Source of the DNA: Iodobacter ciconiae
GTDB lineage: Bacteria; Pseudomonadota; Gammaproteobacteria; Burkholderiales; Chitinibacteraceae
DNA: 64,000 nucleotides
Assembly: GCF_003952345.1 (NCBI RefSeq)
Contig: NZ_CP034433.1
Location: 1,116,001 to 1,180,000 of the forward strand
Direction of reading: 5' to 3'
In this document: positions 50,223-59,966 of the stretch, piece by piece
How positions within the stretch are numbered: the first letter of the stretch is position 1
How the letters are laid out: each line of letters begins with the position of its first letter
Notes under the pieces: generated by a model
Told to the model about the DNA's origin: nothing
Seen by the model: the letters and a program-made list of their open reading frames with translations, nothing else
Databases searched by the model: none
Made by a program: the position numbers and the translations under genes

Positions 50223-51332
50223 ATGGCTACTGTTTCATTAAAAGGTGTTAAAAAAGCATTTTCTTCGGTGTACACCCTGCATGGCATCGATTTAGAAATC
50301 AAAGATGGGGAGTTTGTTGTGTTTGTCGGCCCGTCAGGCTGCGGTAAATCGACCTTGCTGCGTACCATCGCGGGCTTGGAAGATATTACCGATGGCGAGA
50401 TGTGCATTGATGGCTTACGTGTGAATGAATTGCCACCGGTTAAACGTGGTATTTCCATGGTGTTTCAAAGCTATGCGCTTTATCCGCATATGGATGTATT
50501 TGAAAACCTCGCTTTCGGCCTGAAGCTGGCTGGTATGAAAACAGTCGAGTACACGCCGCTGGTAGAGCGGGTTGCCAAGGTCTTGCAAATCGAGCCTTTA
50601 TTGCATCGCAAGCCACGTGATATGTCGGGTGGGCAGCGGCAGCGGGTAGCGATTGGCCGCGCTATTGTGCAAAAGCCTAAAGTATTTTTGTTTGATGAGC
50701 CGCTATCCAATCTGGATGCCTCGCTGCGGGTACAGATGCGTATTGAAATCGCCCGTCTGCATCGTGAACTGGGTAGTACCATGATTTATGTTACTCATGA
50801 TCAGACTGAAGCGATGACGCTGGCTGATCGGATTGTGGTGCTGCGTGCCGGGCAAGTAGAGCAGGTCGGCACGCCGACCGAACTGTATTACCAGCCGGAT
50901 AATCTGTTTGTTGCAGGCTTTATTGGCTCGCCAAAAATGAATACCTTAAATGCAAAAATTGCTGCTATTCAGGAAGGCCGTGTGACGGTTGTTTTGGCAG
51001 ATGGTTGTCAGGTGGTGGTCACGGTGGATGCAGCAGGTGCGGGTATCGGTGATGAAGTGATCTTGGGCGTGCGCCCGGAGCATTTAAAAATCTCGGCAGC
51101 AGCGGGTAGTAATGAGCTGGCGGGTGTAACGCTGACACTTGAGCAGCTCGGTGAAGCATCCATGCTGTATCTGGATGTGCCCGGAATGCGGGATACCTTT
51201 GTGGCTCGCATGCCGGCGTTGTTTAGCTCGAAACCGGGCGAGCGTAGTGTGCTGCACTTTAAACCGGAGCATGGTTTTTTGTTTAAAGCCGATGGCAGTG
51301 CAATGCGCCGCCTTCACCCACTGGCCGAATAA
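50223..51332 (+). CDS. malK: MalK/UgpC-type sugar ABC transporter ATPase
   Basis: The 369-residue ATPase has Walker [10 protein letters not shown], signature [16 protein letters not shown], Walker [21 protein letters not shown], and switch His in [10 protein letters not shown]. The C-terminal TOBE/regulatory domain (residues about 235-365) marks the MalK/UgpC group. It powers the MalF-MalG permease below. It follows aglA after three bases. Confidence 0.95.
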   Translation: MATVSLKGVKKAFSSVYTLHGIDLEIKDGEFVVFVGPSGCGKSTLLRTIAGLEDITDGEMCIDGLRVNELPPVKRGISMVFQSYALYPHMDVFENLAFGLKLAGMKTVEYTPLVERVAKVLQIEPLLHRKPRDMSGGQRQRVAIGRAIVQKPKVFLFDEPLSNLDASLRVQMRIEIARLHRELGSTMIYVTHDQTEAMTLADRIVVLRAGQVEQVGTPTELYYQPDNLFVAGFIGSPKMNTLNAKIAAIQEGRVTVVLADGCQVVVTVDAAGAGIGDEVILGVRPEHLKISAAAGSNELAGVTLTLEQLGEASMLYLDVPGMRDTFVARMPALFSSKPGERSVLHFKPEHGFLFKADGSAMRRLHPLAE

Positions 51333-51418
51333 TCATTTGGCTTTTTAAAAATTGCAGTTTTATTCAGTCATCGCCCGGCATTTACTGGCGAAGGCTTTTC
51401 CGTATTTTTGGAGGGTTT

Positions 51419-52618
51419 ATGAATACAACACGCCGTCAATTTGGCAAGTTTGCAGTGTCTTCCATCGCAGCTGCATTAGCGATTGCGATTTCTGGCCCCG
51501 CTTTCGCTGCAGATAAGCTGGTGATTTGGGTGAATGGTGATAAAGGTTATAAGGGCATCGAAAAGGTGGGTGCCGCCTTTACCAAGGCCACCGGGGTAGA
51601 AGTGGTGGTGGAGCATCCGGAAGATGCGCCATCTAAGTTTCAGCAATCGGCCGCTGCGGGTAAAGGCCCTGACATCTGGATCTGGCCGCATGATCGCCTG
51701 GGTGAATGGATGACCGCAGGTTTGCTTAATCCGATTACTCCTTCCAAAAAAGTACAGGCCGAGATTGACCCGCTGGCCTGGAAAGCATTCACGGTAAATG
51801 GCAAGCAGTGGGGCTACCCGATTGCCATTGAAGCGCTTGCGCTGATTTATAACAAAGACCTTGTACCCGTGCCGCCTAAGAGTTTTGATGATGTGATGGC
51901 ACTGGATAAAAAACTGGCGGCGCAGGGCAAAAAAGCCATTCTGTGGGACTACGGCGAGCCTTATTTCAGCTGGCCACTGCTGGCAGCAGGCGGCGCATAT
52001 GCTTTTAAACCTAAGGCTGATGGCACTTACGATGCAAAAGATGTGGGCGTCAATAATGCAGGCGCAATTGCGGGCCTGGAAACCATTAATAAAATGATTA
52101 AAACCGGCGTGATGCCAAAAAGCGCTACCTATGCAGATATGGAAGCTGGCGTAAATCAGGGCAAAATCGCCATGATGATTAATGGCCCATGGGCTTGGGA
52201 TAATCTGAAAAAGAGTAAAATTAATTGGGGCGTAGCACCAATCCCAACGATTAATGGCAAGCCGGGTGCGCCTTTTGTGGGTGTATTGGGTGCGATGTTG
52301 AATCGCTCTTCCAAGAATAAAGAGCTGGCGGTGGAGTTTTTAGAAAACCATATGCTCACCGTGGCTGGTCTTAAAACCATTAACGCTGATGTGCCCTTGG
52401 GCGTTCCCGCCAATAAGGCATTCTTTAATGAGCTGAAAGCTAATCCGGCGATCCAAGCTTCGATGGAATCTGCCAAAGCAGGCCAGCCTATGCCTAATAT
52501 TCCGGAAATGGGCCGCTTCTGGGCTTCATTAAAATCAGCACTGCAAAATGTCACGCAAGGCCGCCAAACGCCTAAGCAGGGTCTGGATGCCGCAGCTGCA
52601 CGGATTGCCAGCAAGTAA
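51419..52618 (+). CDS. malE: MalE-type maltose/maltodextrin-binding protein with Tat-like signal
   Basis: The 399-residue periplasmic binding protein shows [20 protein letters not shown] after the signal, typical of MalE, and the [20 protein letters not shown] and [15 protein letters not shown] blocks. The signal peptide starts [14 protein letters not shown], matching the twin-arginine consensus (S/T-R-R-x-F-x-K), so export by the Tat pathway is likely, unlike E. coli MalE which uses Sec. A strong GGAGGG precedes the ATG. Confidence 0.95.
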   Translation: MNTTRRQFGKFAVSSIAAALAIAISGPAFAADKLVIWVNGDKGYKGIEKVGAAFTKATGVEVVVEHPEDAPSKFQQSAAAGKGPDIWIWPHDRLGEWMTAGLLNPITPSKKVQAEIDPLAWKAFTVNGKQWGYPIAIEALALIYNKDLVPVPPKSFDDVMALDKKLAAQGKKAILWDYGEPYFSWPLLAAGGAYAFKPKADGTYDAKDVGVNNAGAIAGLETINKMIKTGVMPKSATYADMEAGVNQGKIAMMINGPWAWDNLKKSKINWGVAPIPTINGKPGAPFVGVLGAMLNRSSKNKELAVEFLENHMLTVAGLKTINADVPLGVPANKAFFNELKANPAIQASMESAKAGQPMPNIPEMGRFWASLKSALQNVTQGRQTPKQGLDAAAARIASK

Positions 52619-52691
52619 GGGGTGGCTTGCTGCGCTTGGGTAAGGCAGCAATATTGCAAAAAAAGAGAGTTGCAGCCTGGATACAGGCTAT

Positions 52692-52717
52692 GCCCGTGTG
52701 CTAAGAAGTGCACGGGC
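52692..52717 (+). repeat. Intercistronic hairpin between malE and malF
   Basis: GCCCGTG pairs with CACGGGC across a 12-base loop, preceded by a smaller AGCCTG-GATA-CAGGCT hairpin. There is no T run. It sits in the 365-base malE-malF gap, which otherwise holds no gene, as the REP hairpins do in E. coli malE-malF. It may stabilise the malE message. Confidence 0.5.
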
Positions 52718-52983
52718 AGGCTCTTATCCATTCTGTATTTTTGAGCAATCTAAATCCTGGACCACAGCATTTCACAGAGAAAACTGCCGTAGTTTTATTC
52801 AAACGAGTAGCGAGATGGCTTTGTCTGAAGGTTGTCTCTCTGTTATCGTTTTTTTCTGTGGTCTAAGGTTTAGCTCTTTATCAAAACCCGTTGAATACTC
52901 AGCATTTGTTAGCTTTGCAAAGAGACACACGGTTATTTAATGGCAAGGGCGCAGCCGGGTTTTTGCGCCGAAGGAAAAATAAA

Positions 52984-54510
52984 ATGGGCGGATTTAATAT
53001 GCGCTGGCTGCTAGCTTCGCTAGGAGTGGTGCTGCTGTTGGCGGGGTTGTGGCTGCTATTGGGGGTTTATCAATCAGGCCATACACTGAGCGCCTTGGGT
53101 GGCTTGGTCATGCTGGCGGCCAGTGCCTGGGTATTTTTATCACCAAAAGCTTACGCTTACCGCTATTTATACCCCGGTGTGGCGGCTGTGCTGGTGTTTA
53201 TTGTTTTTCCTGCCGTGTATACCGCAGGGATTGGTTTTACTAATTACAGCTCGACCAATTTATTGAGTTTTGATCGCGTAACAGCCTATATGCTAAGTGA
53301 AACCACTAGCGCCGCCGATGGTGCGGGCATGGCGTTTTCCTTGCATCAGTCCGGTGAGCAATACCGGCTTAAGTTCAGCGATGAAGAAGGGCAGAGCTGG
53401 GTTTCCCCTCCGGTTAAATTGCAGGACAACAAGCCGCAGCAGCTGCAATTGCAAGTAGCCGGCACTGAGGAACTTGCCGAAAAAGAATCCATTAAAACGG
53501 TGATTTCCAAACAATCAGCGCTAAAAGCATTACGGGTGACTTTGCCAAATCAGGAGCAGCCATGGCGTTTGAGCAGCCTGAGCCAGTTTTCGCCTACCCA
53601 GCTTTTGTATCATAAAAATGCTGATGGCAGTTTGAGTAACACTCAGGATGGCTCATTGATAAAGCCCAACTTTAAAACCGGCTTTTATGAAACAGCTGCA
53701 GGTGAAAGCCTGACGCCGGGCTTTAAAGTCAATGTGGGTTTTAGTAATTTCACACGGATCTTTGCAAGTGACGAGTTTCAAGGGCCAATGTTTAAAATCT
53801 TTGGCTGGACCGTACTGTTTGCTTTTCTGACCGTGATATTTACTTTTGTGGTGGGCATGGCTTTGGCGGTGCTACTGAACTGGGAAGCGCTGCGTTTTCG
53901 CGGTGTGTATCGCACGCTGCTGTTTTTGCCTTACGCCGTGCCGGGTTTTATTTCTATTCTGGTGTTCCGTGGCCTGTTTAATGAGAGCTTTGGTGAAATC
54001 AATATGGTGCTCAATGGCCTGTTCGGTTTGCGGCCGGCCTGGTTTTCCGATCCATTTAATGCCAAGGCGATGATTTTAATTGTAAACACCTGGCTGGGTT
54101 ACCCTTACATTATGTTGCTTTGCTCCGGGCTGATTAAATCTATCCCCAGCGATTTATATGAAGCCTCAGCCATTAATGGCGCAGGCCCGCTGACTAATCT
54201 ATTCAAAATCACCCTGCCGCTAATTTTGAAGCCGATGATGCCGCTTTTGATTGCTTCATTCGCATTTAACTTTAATAACTTTGTACTGATCAGCTTGCTA
54301 ACCGATGGCCGGCCAGATTTTATTGATAGCAAAGTACCCGCAGGCACCACGGATATCCTGGTTTCCTACACCTATCGTCTGGCGTTTCAGGATTCGGGGC
54401 AGAATTTTGGTTTGGCTGCAGCCATTTCTACTGTGATTTTTGCGCTGGTGGCGGTGTTGTCGCTGATTAATCTAAGACTGACCCGTGTGAATCAAGAGGA
54501 GAAACGATAA
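52984..54510 (+). CDS. malF: MalF-type maltose ABC permease
   Basis: From ATG 52984 (AAGGA nine bases upstream) the product has 508 residues. Several N-terminal membrane helices, a large periplasmic loop (about residues 105-260, as in MalF of enteric bacteria) and the C-terminal permease domain with the EAA motif ([20 protein letters not shown]) are seen. A longer frame from 52891 would lie in the upstream gap. It is stop-start coupled with malG. Confidence 0.93.
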   Translation: MGGFNMRWLLASLGVVLLLAGLWLLLGVYQSGHTLSALGGLVMLAASAWVFLSPKAYAYRYLYPGVAAVLVFIVFPAVYTAGIGFTNYSSTNLLSFDRVTAYMLSETTSAADGAGMAFSLHQSGEQYRLKFSDEEGQSWVSPPVKLQDNKPQQLQLQVAGTEELAEKESIKTVISKQSALKALRVTLPNQEQPWRLSSLSQFSPTQLLYHKNADGSLSNTQDGSLIKPNFKTGFYETAAGESLTPGFKVNVGFSNFTRIFASDEFQGPMFKIFGWTVLFAFLTVIFTFVVGMALAVLLNWEALRFRGVYRTLLFLPYAVPGFISILVFRGLFNESFGEINMVLNGLFGLRPAWFSDPFNAKAMILIVNTWLGYPYIMLLCSGLIKSIPSDLYEASAINGAGPLTNLFKITLPLILKPMMPLLIASFAFNFNNFVLISLLTDGRPDFIDSKVPAGTTDILVSYTYRLAFQDSGQNFGLAAAISTVIFALVAVLSLINLRLTRVNQEEKR

Positions 54511-55400
54511 TGGCCATAGTGCTTGATCGCTCACATAAATGGCGGGTGCTGAGCGCGCATCTTGCGTTGATCGCCTTTTTGCTGCTGATTTTATTTCCGT
54601 TTTTTATGATTATTTCCATCTCGCTCAGGCCGGGCAATTTTGCGGCCGGTAGCCTGATTCCTGACACGATTAGTCTGGAGCACTGGAAGCTGGCGCTGGG
54701 CTTTAGCTACCTGGATGGCGATGGTGTTCTGATTAAGCCGCAGTTTCCTGTGCTGCTGTGGTTGTTTAACTCGGTAAAAGTGGCATTTATCAGCGCGGGG
54801 GTGATCTTGCTGCTGTCTACCAGCTGCGCCTATGCTTTTGCCCGGCTTAAATTCCACGGCCGTTTATTTGGCATGAATGCCTTGCTGCTTTTACAGATGT
54901 TCCCGGCGGTGCTGTCGCTGGTTGCCATTTACGCTATTTTTGATGAAATCGGCAACTACGTACCCTGGCTGGGCATTGATACCCATGGCAGCCTGGTATT
55001 AGCTTACGCTGGCGGTATTGCATTGCATATCTGGACCATCAAGGGTTATTTTGACACCATTCCGGTCGAGATCGAAGAAGCTGCCAGAGTAGACGGTGCT
55101 ACCGCATTTCAATCGTTTCGCTATGTGTTGCTGCCGATGGCTGTGCCCATTTTGTTTGTGGTGTTCTTGCTGGCTTTTATCAGCGGTATCATTGAATACC
55201 CCGTGGCATCGGTGCTGCTGCACGAGCAGAGCAAGATGACGCTGGCGGTGGGCTCCAAGCTTTATCTTTACACCCAGAATTATCTGTGGGGTGACTTTGC
55301 CGCCGCCGCGATTTTATCTGGCTTACCTATCAGCCTGCTGTTCTTGTTTGCCCAGCGCTGGATGGTGTCCGGCCTGACTTCGGGCGGGGTGAAGGGTTAG
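54510..55400 (+). CDS. malG: MalG-type maltose ABC permease
   Basis: The 296-residue permease partner of MalF has six membrane helices and the EAA loop ([20 protein letters not shown], then [19 protein letters not shown]). It overlaps the malF stop by one base. Last gene of the operon. Confidence 0.95.
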   Translation: MAIVLDRSHKWRVLSAHLALIAFLLLILFPFFMIISISLRPGNFAAGSLIPDTISLEHWKLALGFSYLDGDGVLIKPQFPVLLWLFNSVKVAFISAGVILLLSTSCAYAFARLKFHGRLFGMNALLLLQMFPAVLSLVAIYAIFDEIGNYVPWLGIDTHGSLVLAYAGGIALHIWTIKGYFDTIPVEIEEAARVDGATAFQSFRYVLLPMAVPILFVVFLLAFISGIIEYPVASVLLHEQSKMTLAVGSKLYLYTQNYLWGDFAAAAILSGLPISLLFLFAQRWMVSGLTSGGVKG

Positions 55401-56136
55401 GGCTGATTAAAACGTATGAGTAGAGCGGGTGATTTTGCTCTGCTCATATACGCCTGATCAGATTATTTTGATGTTACAACATGCCTAGTTATTCAAAAGT
55501 ATTCTTCAAAAACTTCAGCCAGAACCTCTAAGCTTTTTTCTGAAAGAAAAATCATATATCTGCTAGCTAAAACGAGTGGTGCTCGATGTTACGCCGTAAA
55601 TATTCTGGCGTTCACCTATTTAGCATTACAGATGATTTTAATCTCCGATCAGGTAATGGCCCCGGATATATTCGTTATTCATTAAAGAGTTAAGTGAAGT
55701 AATATGAGTTTACATTTGGCCGGAAAATATATGAAATATAAATAGCTGGCTTGAGATGGCTTTTAGAATATTGAAGAAAGAGAAGAAACTGCTACATAAT
55801 GGTTTTGCAATAATAAGCATTGATATATGGAATTAGACTATGTATTAATCTATTTTAAATAAAAAAGGGTATTGTATGGCCAGGCTCTCTTTTTAAGTAA
55901 AGACTAAATGAGCTGGCTAGCTGGTTAAAAAAATGCACAGGTTCCATAAGCAGCTGGGGCAGGCCATATGCAAGTGCTTTAAATAATGAGTGTGGTAAAC
56001 GTTTATTGCTGTGCAATCTGGGTAGCTCATTCGAGCTGTTGCCCCTTTAAAAAAAACAAATCCGCCCGATACTGATGAACGGGAAAATCCTTATGCTTAA
56101 GGCTTGGTTAGGTGCCAAATGAAACTGAGAGGAGAT
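55401..56136. other. Gene-free region after malG
   Basis: About 740 AT-rich bases contain no recognisable gene. A weak hairpin (GAGTAGAGC / GCTCTGCTC, about 55418-55445) follows the malG stop and could be its terminator, although no T run follows it. Confidence 0.4.
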
Positions 56137-56210
56137 GCCAATTCAAAACTGAAATAGAGTGTTGAATTGGCCTGTGTAGAATTTGGTGATTAGCAGAATG
56201 ATCACCAAAT
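56137..56210. repeat. Two consecutive perfect inverted repeats beyond the binding-protein gene
   Basis: GCCAATTCAA / TTGAATTGGC (arms 56137-56146 and 56162-56171) and ATTTGGTGAT / ATCACCAAAT (56181-56190 and 56201-56210) are perfect 10-bp repeats ten bases apart. They lie 3' of the minus-strand gene at 56245. Neither is followed by Ts on either strand. Confidence 0.6.
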
Positions 56211-56244
56211 CGTTTCAACAGCATCTACATGGAAAGAGGCTTTA

Positions 56245-57036
56245 TTAACCCTGAATACGGAATGTGCGAAGGAAGGGGGTGCTTGTTTGCGGCCCAAACC
56301 AGCGATTGAAAATTTGCACTGCTTCACCGTTATGTTCTGCTTCAATTAATGCTTCATTAATAAGATTCATCAGGCGTTTTTCACCTAATTTTGTAGCAAT
56401 TGCGAAGGTTTCTGTTGCACTGGAGTAGTCGGATATCTCGTATAGCGATCTATTTCGCATCTGACTTAATTTGCCGGCTAAAGCAGCTTCGTCATCCATC
56501 ATTGCATCAATACGGTCCTGTTCAAGAGCATATGCAGCTTCAGGCATGTCAGGAAAGGTTACGATAGTAGCTTTGGGATAAAGCTTATGGGATATGATTT
56601 CATCCGTTGTTCCTTTAGATACTCCAATACGGGCGTTCGCAAGGGATTCAGCTGTTTTATAGCGGCCTTTTCGGGATAAGATCTTTTTTGAAGTTACAAA
56701 ATAGCCCAGGCTGCAACTGACTTCCCGTTCACGTTCCAGCGTTTTGGTAAAGGTTGCAACAAGTACATCAATTTTGCCAGACTTTACAGTACCAATACGG
56801 TCTGTCGGGTCCAGGTCTTGTATTTTAAGTTTTACACCCATTTTTCTTGCGATGAGTGCTGCAAAATCAATGTCATAACCTGAAAAGGTACGATTAGCAT
56901 TTCTGATAGCGAAGGGAGGCTGGTCAGGTAAAGTGCCTACAATCAAAAAACCGCGTGTTTTGATTGTGTCGAGTAAATCGGCATGGGCCATCAGACTGAT
57001 AGCACTTAATAAACTTGCAATAAATATACGTAACAT
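56245..57036 (-). CDS. Orphan periplasmic amino-acid-type binding protein, copy 1
   Basis: The 263-residue PBP2 protein has a signal peptide (IFIASLLSAISLMAHA) followed by TRGFLIVGTLPDQPPFAIRN, GYDIDFAALIARKMGVKLKI and VATFTKTLEREREVSCS, the pattern of family 3 solute-binding proteins for polar or basic amino acids. It ends in WFGPQTSTPFLRTFRIQG. No permease or ATPase is linked. It is about three-quarters identical, by my hand alignment, to the next copy at 57782. The two arose by duplication of a unit that also includes the upstream region and a microprotein gene. Confidence 0.9.
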   Translation of the reverse strand: MLRIFIASLLSAISLMAHADLLDTIKTRGFLIVGTLPDQPPFAIRNANRTFSGYDIDFAALIARKMGVKLKIQDLDPTDRIGTVKSGKIDVLVATFTKTLEREREVSCSLGYFVTSKKILSRKGRYKTAESLANARIGVSKGTTDEIISHKLYPKATIVTFPDMPEAAYALEQDRIDAMMDDEAALAGKLSQMRNRSLYEISDYSSATETFAIATKLGEKRLMNLINEALIEAEHNGEAVQIFNRWFGPQTSTPFLRTFRIQG

Positions 57037-57121
57037 GAAAAAGCCTTGATTATCGTGAACATTGTCGACGATGATAATTTAAAAATATAAACAGGTAAAA
57101 TAAAATGATTTATTTATTTTA

Positions 57122-57134
57122 GATACGGTGTTTT
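57122..57134. promoter_or_regulatory. Conserved block upstream of binding protein copy 1
   Basis: The 13 bases GATACGGTGTTTT recur exactly at 58665-58677 at nearly the same distance (86 and 92 bases) from the start of each binding-protein gene, while the sequence around them has drifted. It is probably a promoter or operator element. Confidence 0.5.
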
Positions 57135-57236
57135 ACTGATGGGTGATTTGTCCTTTCTGCTGGGATTTTGTTTATTCTATCCCTTTATTTGCGTGGGAAT
57201 GAATGTTTATATTTATTGTTACAATATAAAGAATAA

Positions 57237-57308
57237 ATGATTTTGCTCACAGCCTGGTTTTTAGTTATTTTATTTACGGGTATTAATGTATTGGCATTGA
57301 ATCGGTAA
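57237..57308 (+). CDS. Hydrophobic microprotein, copy 1 (23 residues)
   Basis: The frame begins MILLTAWFLVILF and ends in LALNR; almost the whole peptide is one membrane-spanning stretch. It runs divergent to binding protein copy 1, about 200 bases from its start. A diverged copy at 58817 keeps the frame. There is no clear ribosome binding site. Possible roles are a membrane regulator or a small toxin-like peptide; unknown. Confidence 0.45.
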   Translation: MILLTAWFLVILFTGINVLALNR

Positions 57309-57644
57309 TAGTGTTCTGGGGTAAAAAATCAGAGGAAATTAGAAATCTGTGAGGCGGCTGTAACGCATGAAGGGCAGGCAAATTCAAAGAGTAAAGGCTG
57401 TGCTGGCAACAGTATAGATGAAACAAAATATATTTTTTTTATGTTTGGCTGTTAATGAAGGCGATTTATTTCTGGCTGGATTATACGCAGGCTAAGCTAA
57501 ATTACAAAATGACAAGTTACCAATGCATATGATCAATTAATATATTTTGAATGCATTGGTTACATATTGAAATAATTAGGCGGAGTGATAGAAGACGGAG
57601 CTTGCTTTGTTTTAGGGGATGTGCTGATGAGCGAGTAAGGGAGC

Positions 57645-57708
57645 TGGAGCTGCAGGAGAAAAAATAAGTGGCAGACCATTTTTTGATAAAAAATAAAGAT
57701 CTGCCACT
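57645..57708 (-). terminator. Terminator of binding protein copy 2
   Basis: AGTGGCAGA / TCTGCCACT (57667-57675 and 57700-57708) form a perfect stem with further A-T pairing inside. Read leftwards it is followed by TTATTTTTT. It ends the minus-strand gene at 57782. Confidence 0.75.
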
Positions 57709-57781
57709 GATTATTGAATCAACTCTTTTAATAAAAAAAGAACTATAGAGTATTGATTTTTTCTTTTTAAAAGAGCAGCTA

Positions 57782-58573
57782 TTAACCTTGAATACGGAAT
57801 GTACGAGGGAACGGGGTGCTTGTTTGCGGCCCGAACCAGCGATTAAAGATTTTTGTTGCTTCTCCGTTTTGCTCTGATTCAATTAATGATTCATTAATAA
57901 GGTTCATCAGGCGTTTTTCACCTAATTTAGTCGCAATCGCAAAGGATTCTGTTGTGATGGCATAATTAGATATCTCGTATAACGATTTATTTGGCATTGC
58001 ATTTAATCTGCCAACCAAAGCGGCTTCATCAGCCATGAATACATCTATGCGGCTTTGTGCAAGAGCTTGAGAAGCTTCGGGTATGTCGGCAAAGGTTATA
58101 ATACTGGCTTTAGGATAAAGTTTTCTGGATGTATTTTCACCGGTTCCTCCTTTGGATACACCAATACGGGCATTTGCAAGGGATTCAGCGGTCTGGAACT
58201 GGCCTTTTCGGGTTAATACTTTTTGTGCACTTACGAAATAACCCAAGCTGCAACTGACTTCCCGCTCACGCTCCAGCGTTTTAGTAAACGTTGCAACGAG
58301 TATATCGACTTTGCCTGATTTTACAGCGCCAATGCGGTCGGCCGGATCCAGGTCTTGTATTTTAAGTTTTACACCTAATTTGTTTGCGATGATGGATGCA
58401 AAATCAATGTCATAACCTGAAACAGTATTATTGTTATTTCTTTTTGCAAAAGGAGGATGGTCAGGTAAAGTACCTACAACCAAATATTCTCTTTCCTTTA
58501 TTGTGTCGATTAAATCGGCATGAGCCATCAGACTGATAGCACTTAATAAACTTGCGATAAACATGCGCAGCAT
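57782..58573 (-). CDS. Orphan periplasmic amino-acid-type binding protein, copy 2
   Basis: The 263-residue paralogue of the protein at 56245 shares the signal peptide and GYDIDFASIIANKLGVKLKI, LEREREVSCSLGYFVS, TAESLANARIGVSKG and RLMNLINESLIES blocks. Most changes lie in the ligand-cleft regions (about residues 140-205), so the two may bind different ligands. No transporter partner is linked. The identical layout of promoter block and divergent microprotein marks a duplicated unit. Confidence 0.9.
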   Translation of the reverse strand: MLRMFIASLLSAISLMAHADLIDTIKEREYLVVGTLPDHPPFAKRNNNNTVSGYDIDFASIIANKLGVKLKIQDLDPADRIGAVKSGKVDILVATFTKTLEREREVSCSLGYFVSAQKVLTRKGQFQTAESLANARIGVSKGGTGENTSRKLYPKASIITFADIPEASQALAQSRIDVFMADEAALVGRLNAMPNKSLYEISNYAITTESFAIATKLGEKRLMNLINESLIESEQNGEATKIFNRWFGPQTSTPFPRTFRIQG

Positions 58574-58664
58574 AAAAAAACCTCGGTTACTGTGGATACT
58601 GTCGGTAATGATAATTTAAAAAATCGAACGGGTAAATGACAAATAGAACAAGCTTTGTATTTAT

Positions 58665-58677
58665 GATACGGTGTTTT
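58665..58677. promoter_or_regulatory. Conserved block upstream of binding protein copy 2
   Basis: Exact copy of the GATACGGTGTTTT block found at 57122-57134, 92 bases from the start of copy 2. Confidence 0.5.
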
Positions 58678-58816
58678 GCTTGTATGGCTTGTTGTTTCTG
58701 CTTGATGTTTTGTTTATGTCTGCTTTCGTTATAGATGTGAAGGTTTATATCGCTTCTGTGATGAGTGAATGCTTTGATAACGTGTCGGTGCATTGTTGCT
58801 TTGATACAAATAATAA

Positions 58817-58885
58817 ATGAATTTACTCACTGTTTTTTTAACCTGTCTGTTGAGTGGTATCAGTGCGCTGATGGTGAGTAAATAA
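58817..58885 (+). CDS. Hydrophobic microprotein, copy 2 (22 residues)
   Basis: The frame begins MNLLTVFLTCLLSG and ends in LMVSK. Compared with copy 1 it has one whole codon deleted and several synonymous third-base changes, with Leu-Leu-Thr, Phe-Leu and Gly-Ile kept. That pattern suggests translation under selection. No good ribosome binding site is visible. Function unknown. Confidence 0.45.
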   Translation: MNLLTVFLTCLLSGISALMVSK

Positions 58886-59073
58886 TGATATTATTTTAGA
58901 TATATAAAAGGGAGTTTATATGGTTTTGAAGCTTAAGTAGATCTGGATTGATCTGCTCAGTTTTTAATCTTAAGTATGCTCTGATTTATTTTCTATTGGG
59001 ATTTGTTTACAGATTTGAAGGTAAATGGCTTAACCTGATGCTTTTAGTCAATGTTGCTTCTTTAAAAGAGTAT

Positions 59074-59115
59074 TGAAAAAAAAGCATGGTATCTAATCTA
59101 TAATGGGCCATGCTT
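59074..59115 (-). terminator. Orphan minus-strand terminator
   Basis: AAGCATGG / CCATGCTT (59082-59089 and 59108-59115) is followed, reading leftwards, by eight Ts. No minus-strand gene lies to the right before 62390, so the transcript it ends is unknown. Confidence 0.6.
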
Positions 59116-59225
59116 GGTGGTTTATATGTTGAAATAGCCAGTTCGAATAGGCCCGCGTATATATTTTAGGCAGATTTTTTTTGAAGTATTTGTCTCTTAT
59201 CTTTTAATTTTTTAAGGTGCAGATC

Positions 59226-59642
59226 ATGCAAACATTAAATACGCGTTTTGGTGAAATAGAGATTGATCCGGAAACGGTGCTGACTTTTCCGCTGGGCATG
59301 CCGGGTTTTGAAGATTGCACTCGCTATAAACTTTTGCACGAAGAGCAGCCTAATCCGCGTGTACGCTGGTTACAGTCTCTTGATGACGCAGATTTAAGTT
59401 TTAGCCTGGTGCAGGTAGAGCATCTGGGCTTATCTTATGAAGTGTCTCTTAGCGATGAAGAATGTGCCTTAATTGAGTTGGAGCACGCTGAAGATGCTGT
59501 TTTGTTGCTGTTATTATCCCGCCCGTTTGAAGAGGGGCGGGAAATTACAGCAAACACCCAGGCACCGGTGGTACTGAATATCAGGAGCCGTAAGGCCTTA
59601 CAAAAAGTAGGTATTCGCGCTGATATTGTGTTCCGTAGCTGA
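59226..59642 (+). CDS. fliW: FliW, flagellar assembly factor and CsrA antagonist
   Basis: The protein has 138 residues from ATG 59226 (AAGGTG nine bases upstream; GTG 59217 would add three). The N-terminal TRFGEIEIDPETVLTFPLGM, then PGFEDCTRYKLLHEE, and the C-terminal NTQAPVVLNIRSRKALQKV are FliW signatures. In other bacteria FliW binds flagellin and the translational repressor CsrA. It is not near flagellar genes here; accA follows. Confidence 0.95.
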   Translation: MQTLNTRFGEIEIDPETVLTFPLGMPGFEDCTRYKLLHEEQPNPRVRWLQSLDDADLSFSLVQVEHLGLSYEVSLSDEECALIELEHAEDAVLLLLLSRPFEEGREITANTQAPVVLNIRSRKALQKVGIRADIVFRS

Positions 59643-59966
59643 TTTTTGCCGGGCATTGAGCAGAGTGCCTGGCAGCGTTGTGAATCAAACACTAATAGAA
59701 TTTCGCAAAAAAACCTTAGTGTTGTTGCGCTGCATTAGGGCTTTGATTTTTAGGGGAATTTGTGAAAAAGCCAGTAGTTTATTTGTGTGCTGACCTGAAT
59801 AAAGTTGCTATATGAAACAAAGGACTAGCGCGGGCAGGATGAATTCAGGGAATATTCAGACTGCGAGTATCTTGGGTGCTTGCTCGGCTTGCTGTATGAT
59901 CCACGGATTTTTCGGGCAGCCTATATTTTATAAGGTTGCTTTAGTCGCGCGCAGCAGGAGAGCAGC
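59643..59966. other. Gene-free region between fliW and accA
   Basis: A hairpin GCCGGGCA / TGCCTGGC (59648-59673) follows the fliW stop without a T run. The rest should contain the accA promoter. Nothing else seen. Confidence 0.4.

Noticed and set aside
52156..52731. Minus-strand frame of 191 codons overlapping malE
   Set aside because: Antisense to malE, with no supporting start signals.
59134..59160. Sequence resembling a tRNA T-arm (AGTTCGAAT)
   Set aside because: No acceptor or anticodon stems can be drawn around it.
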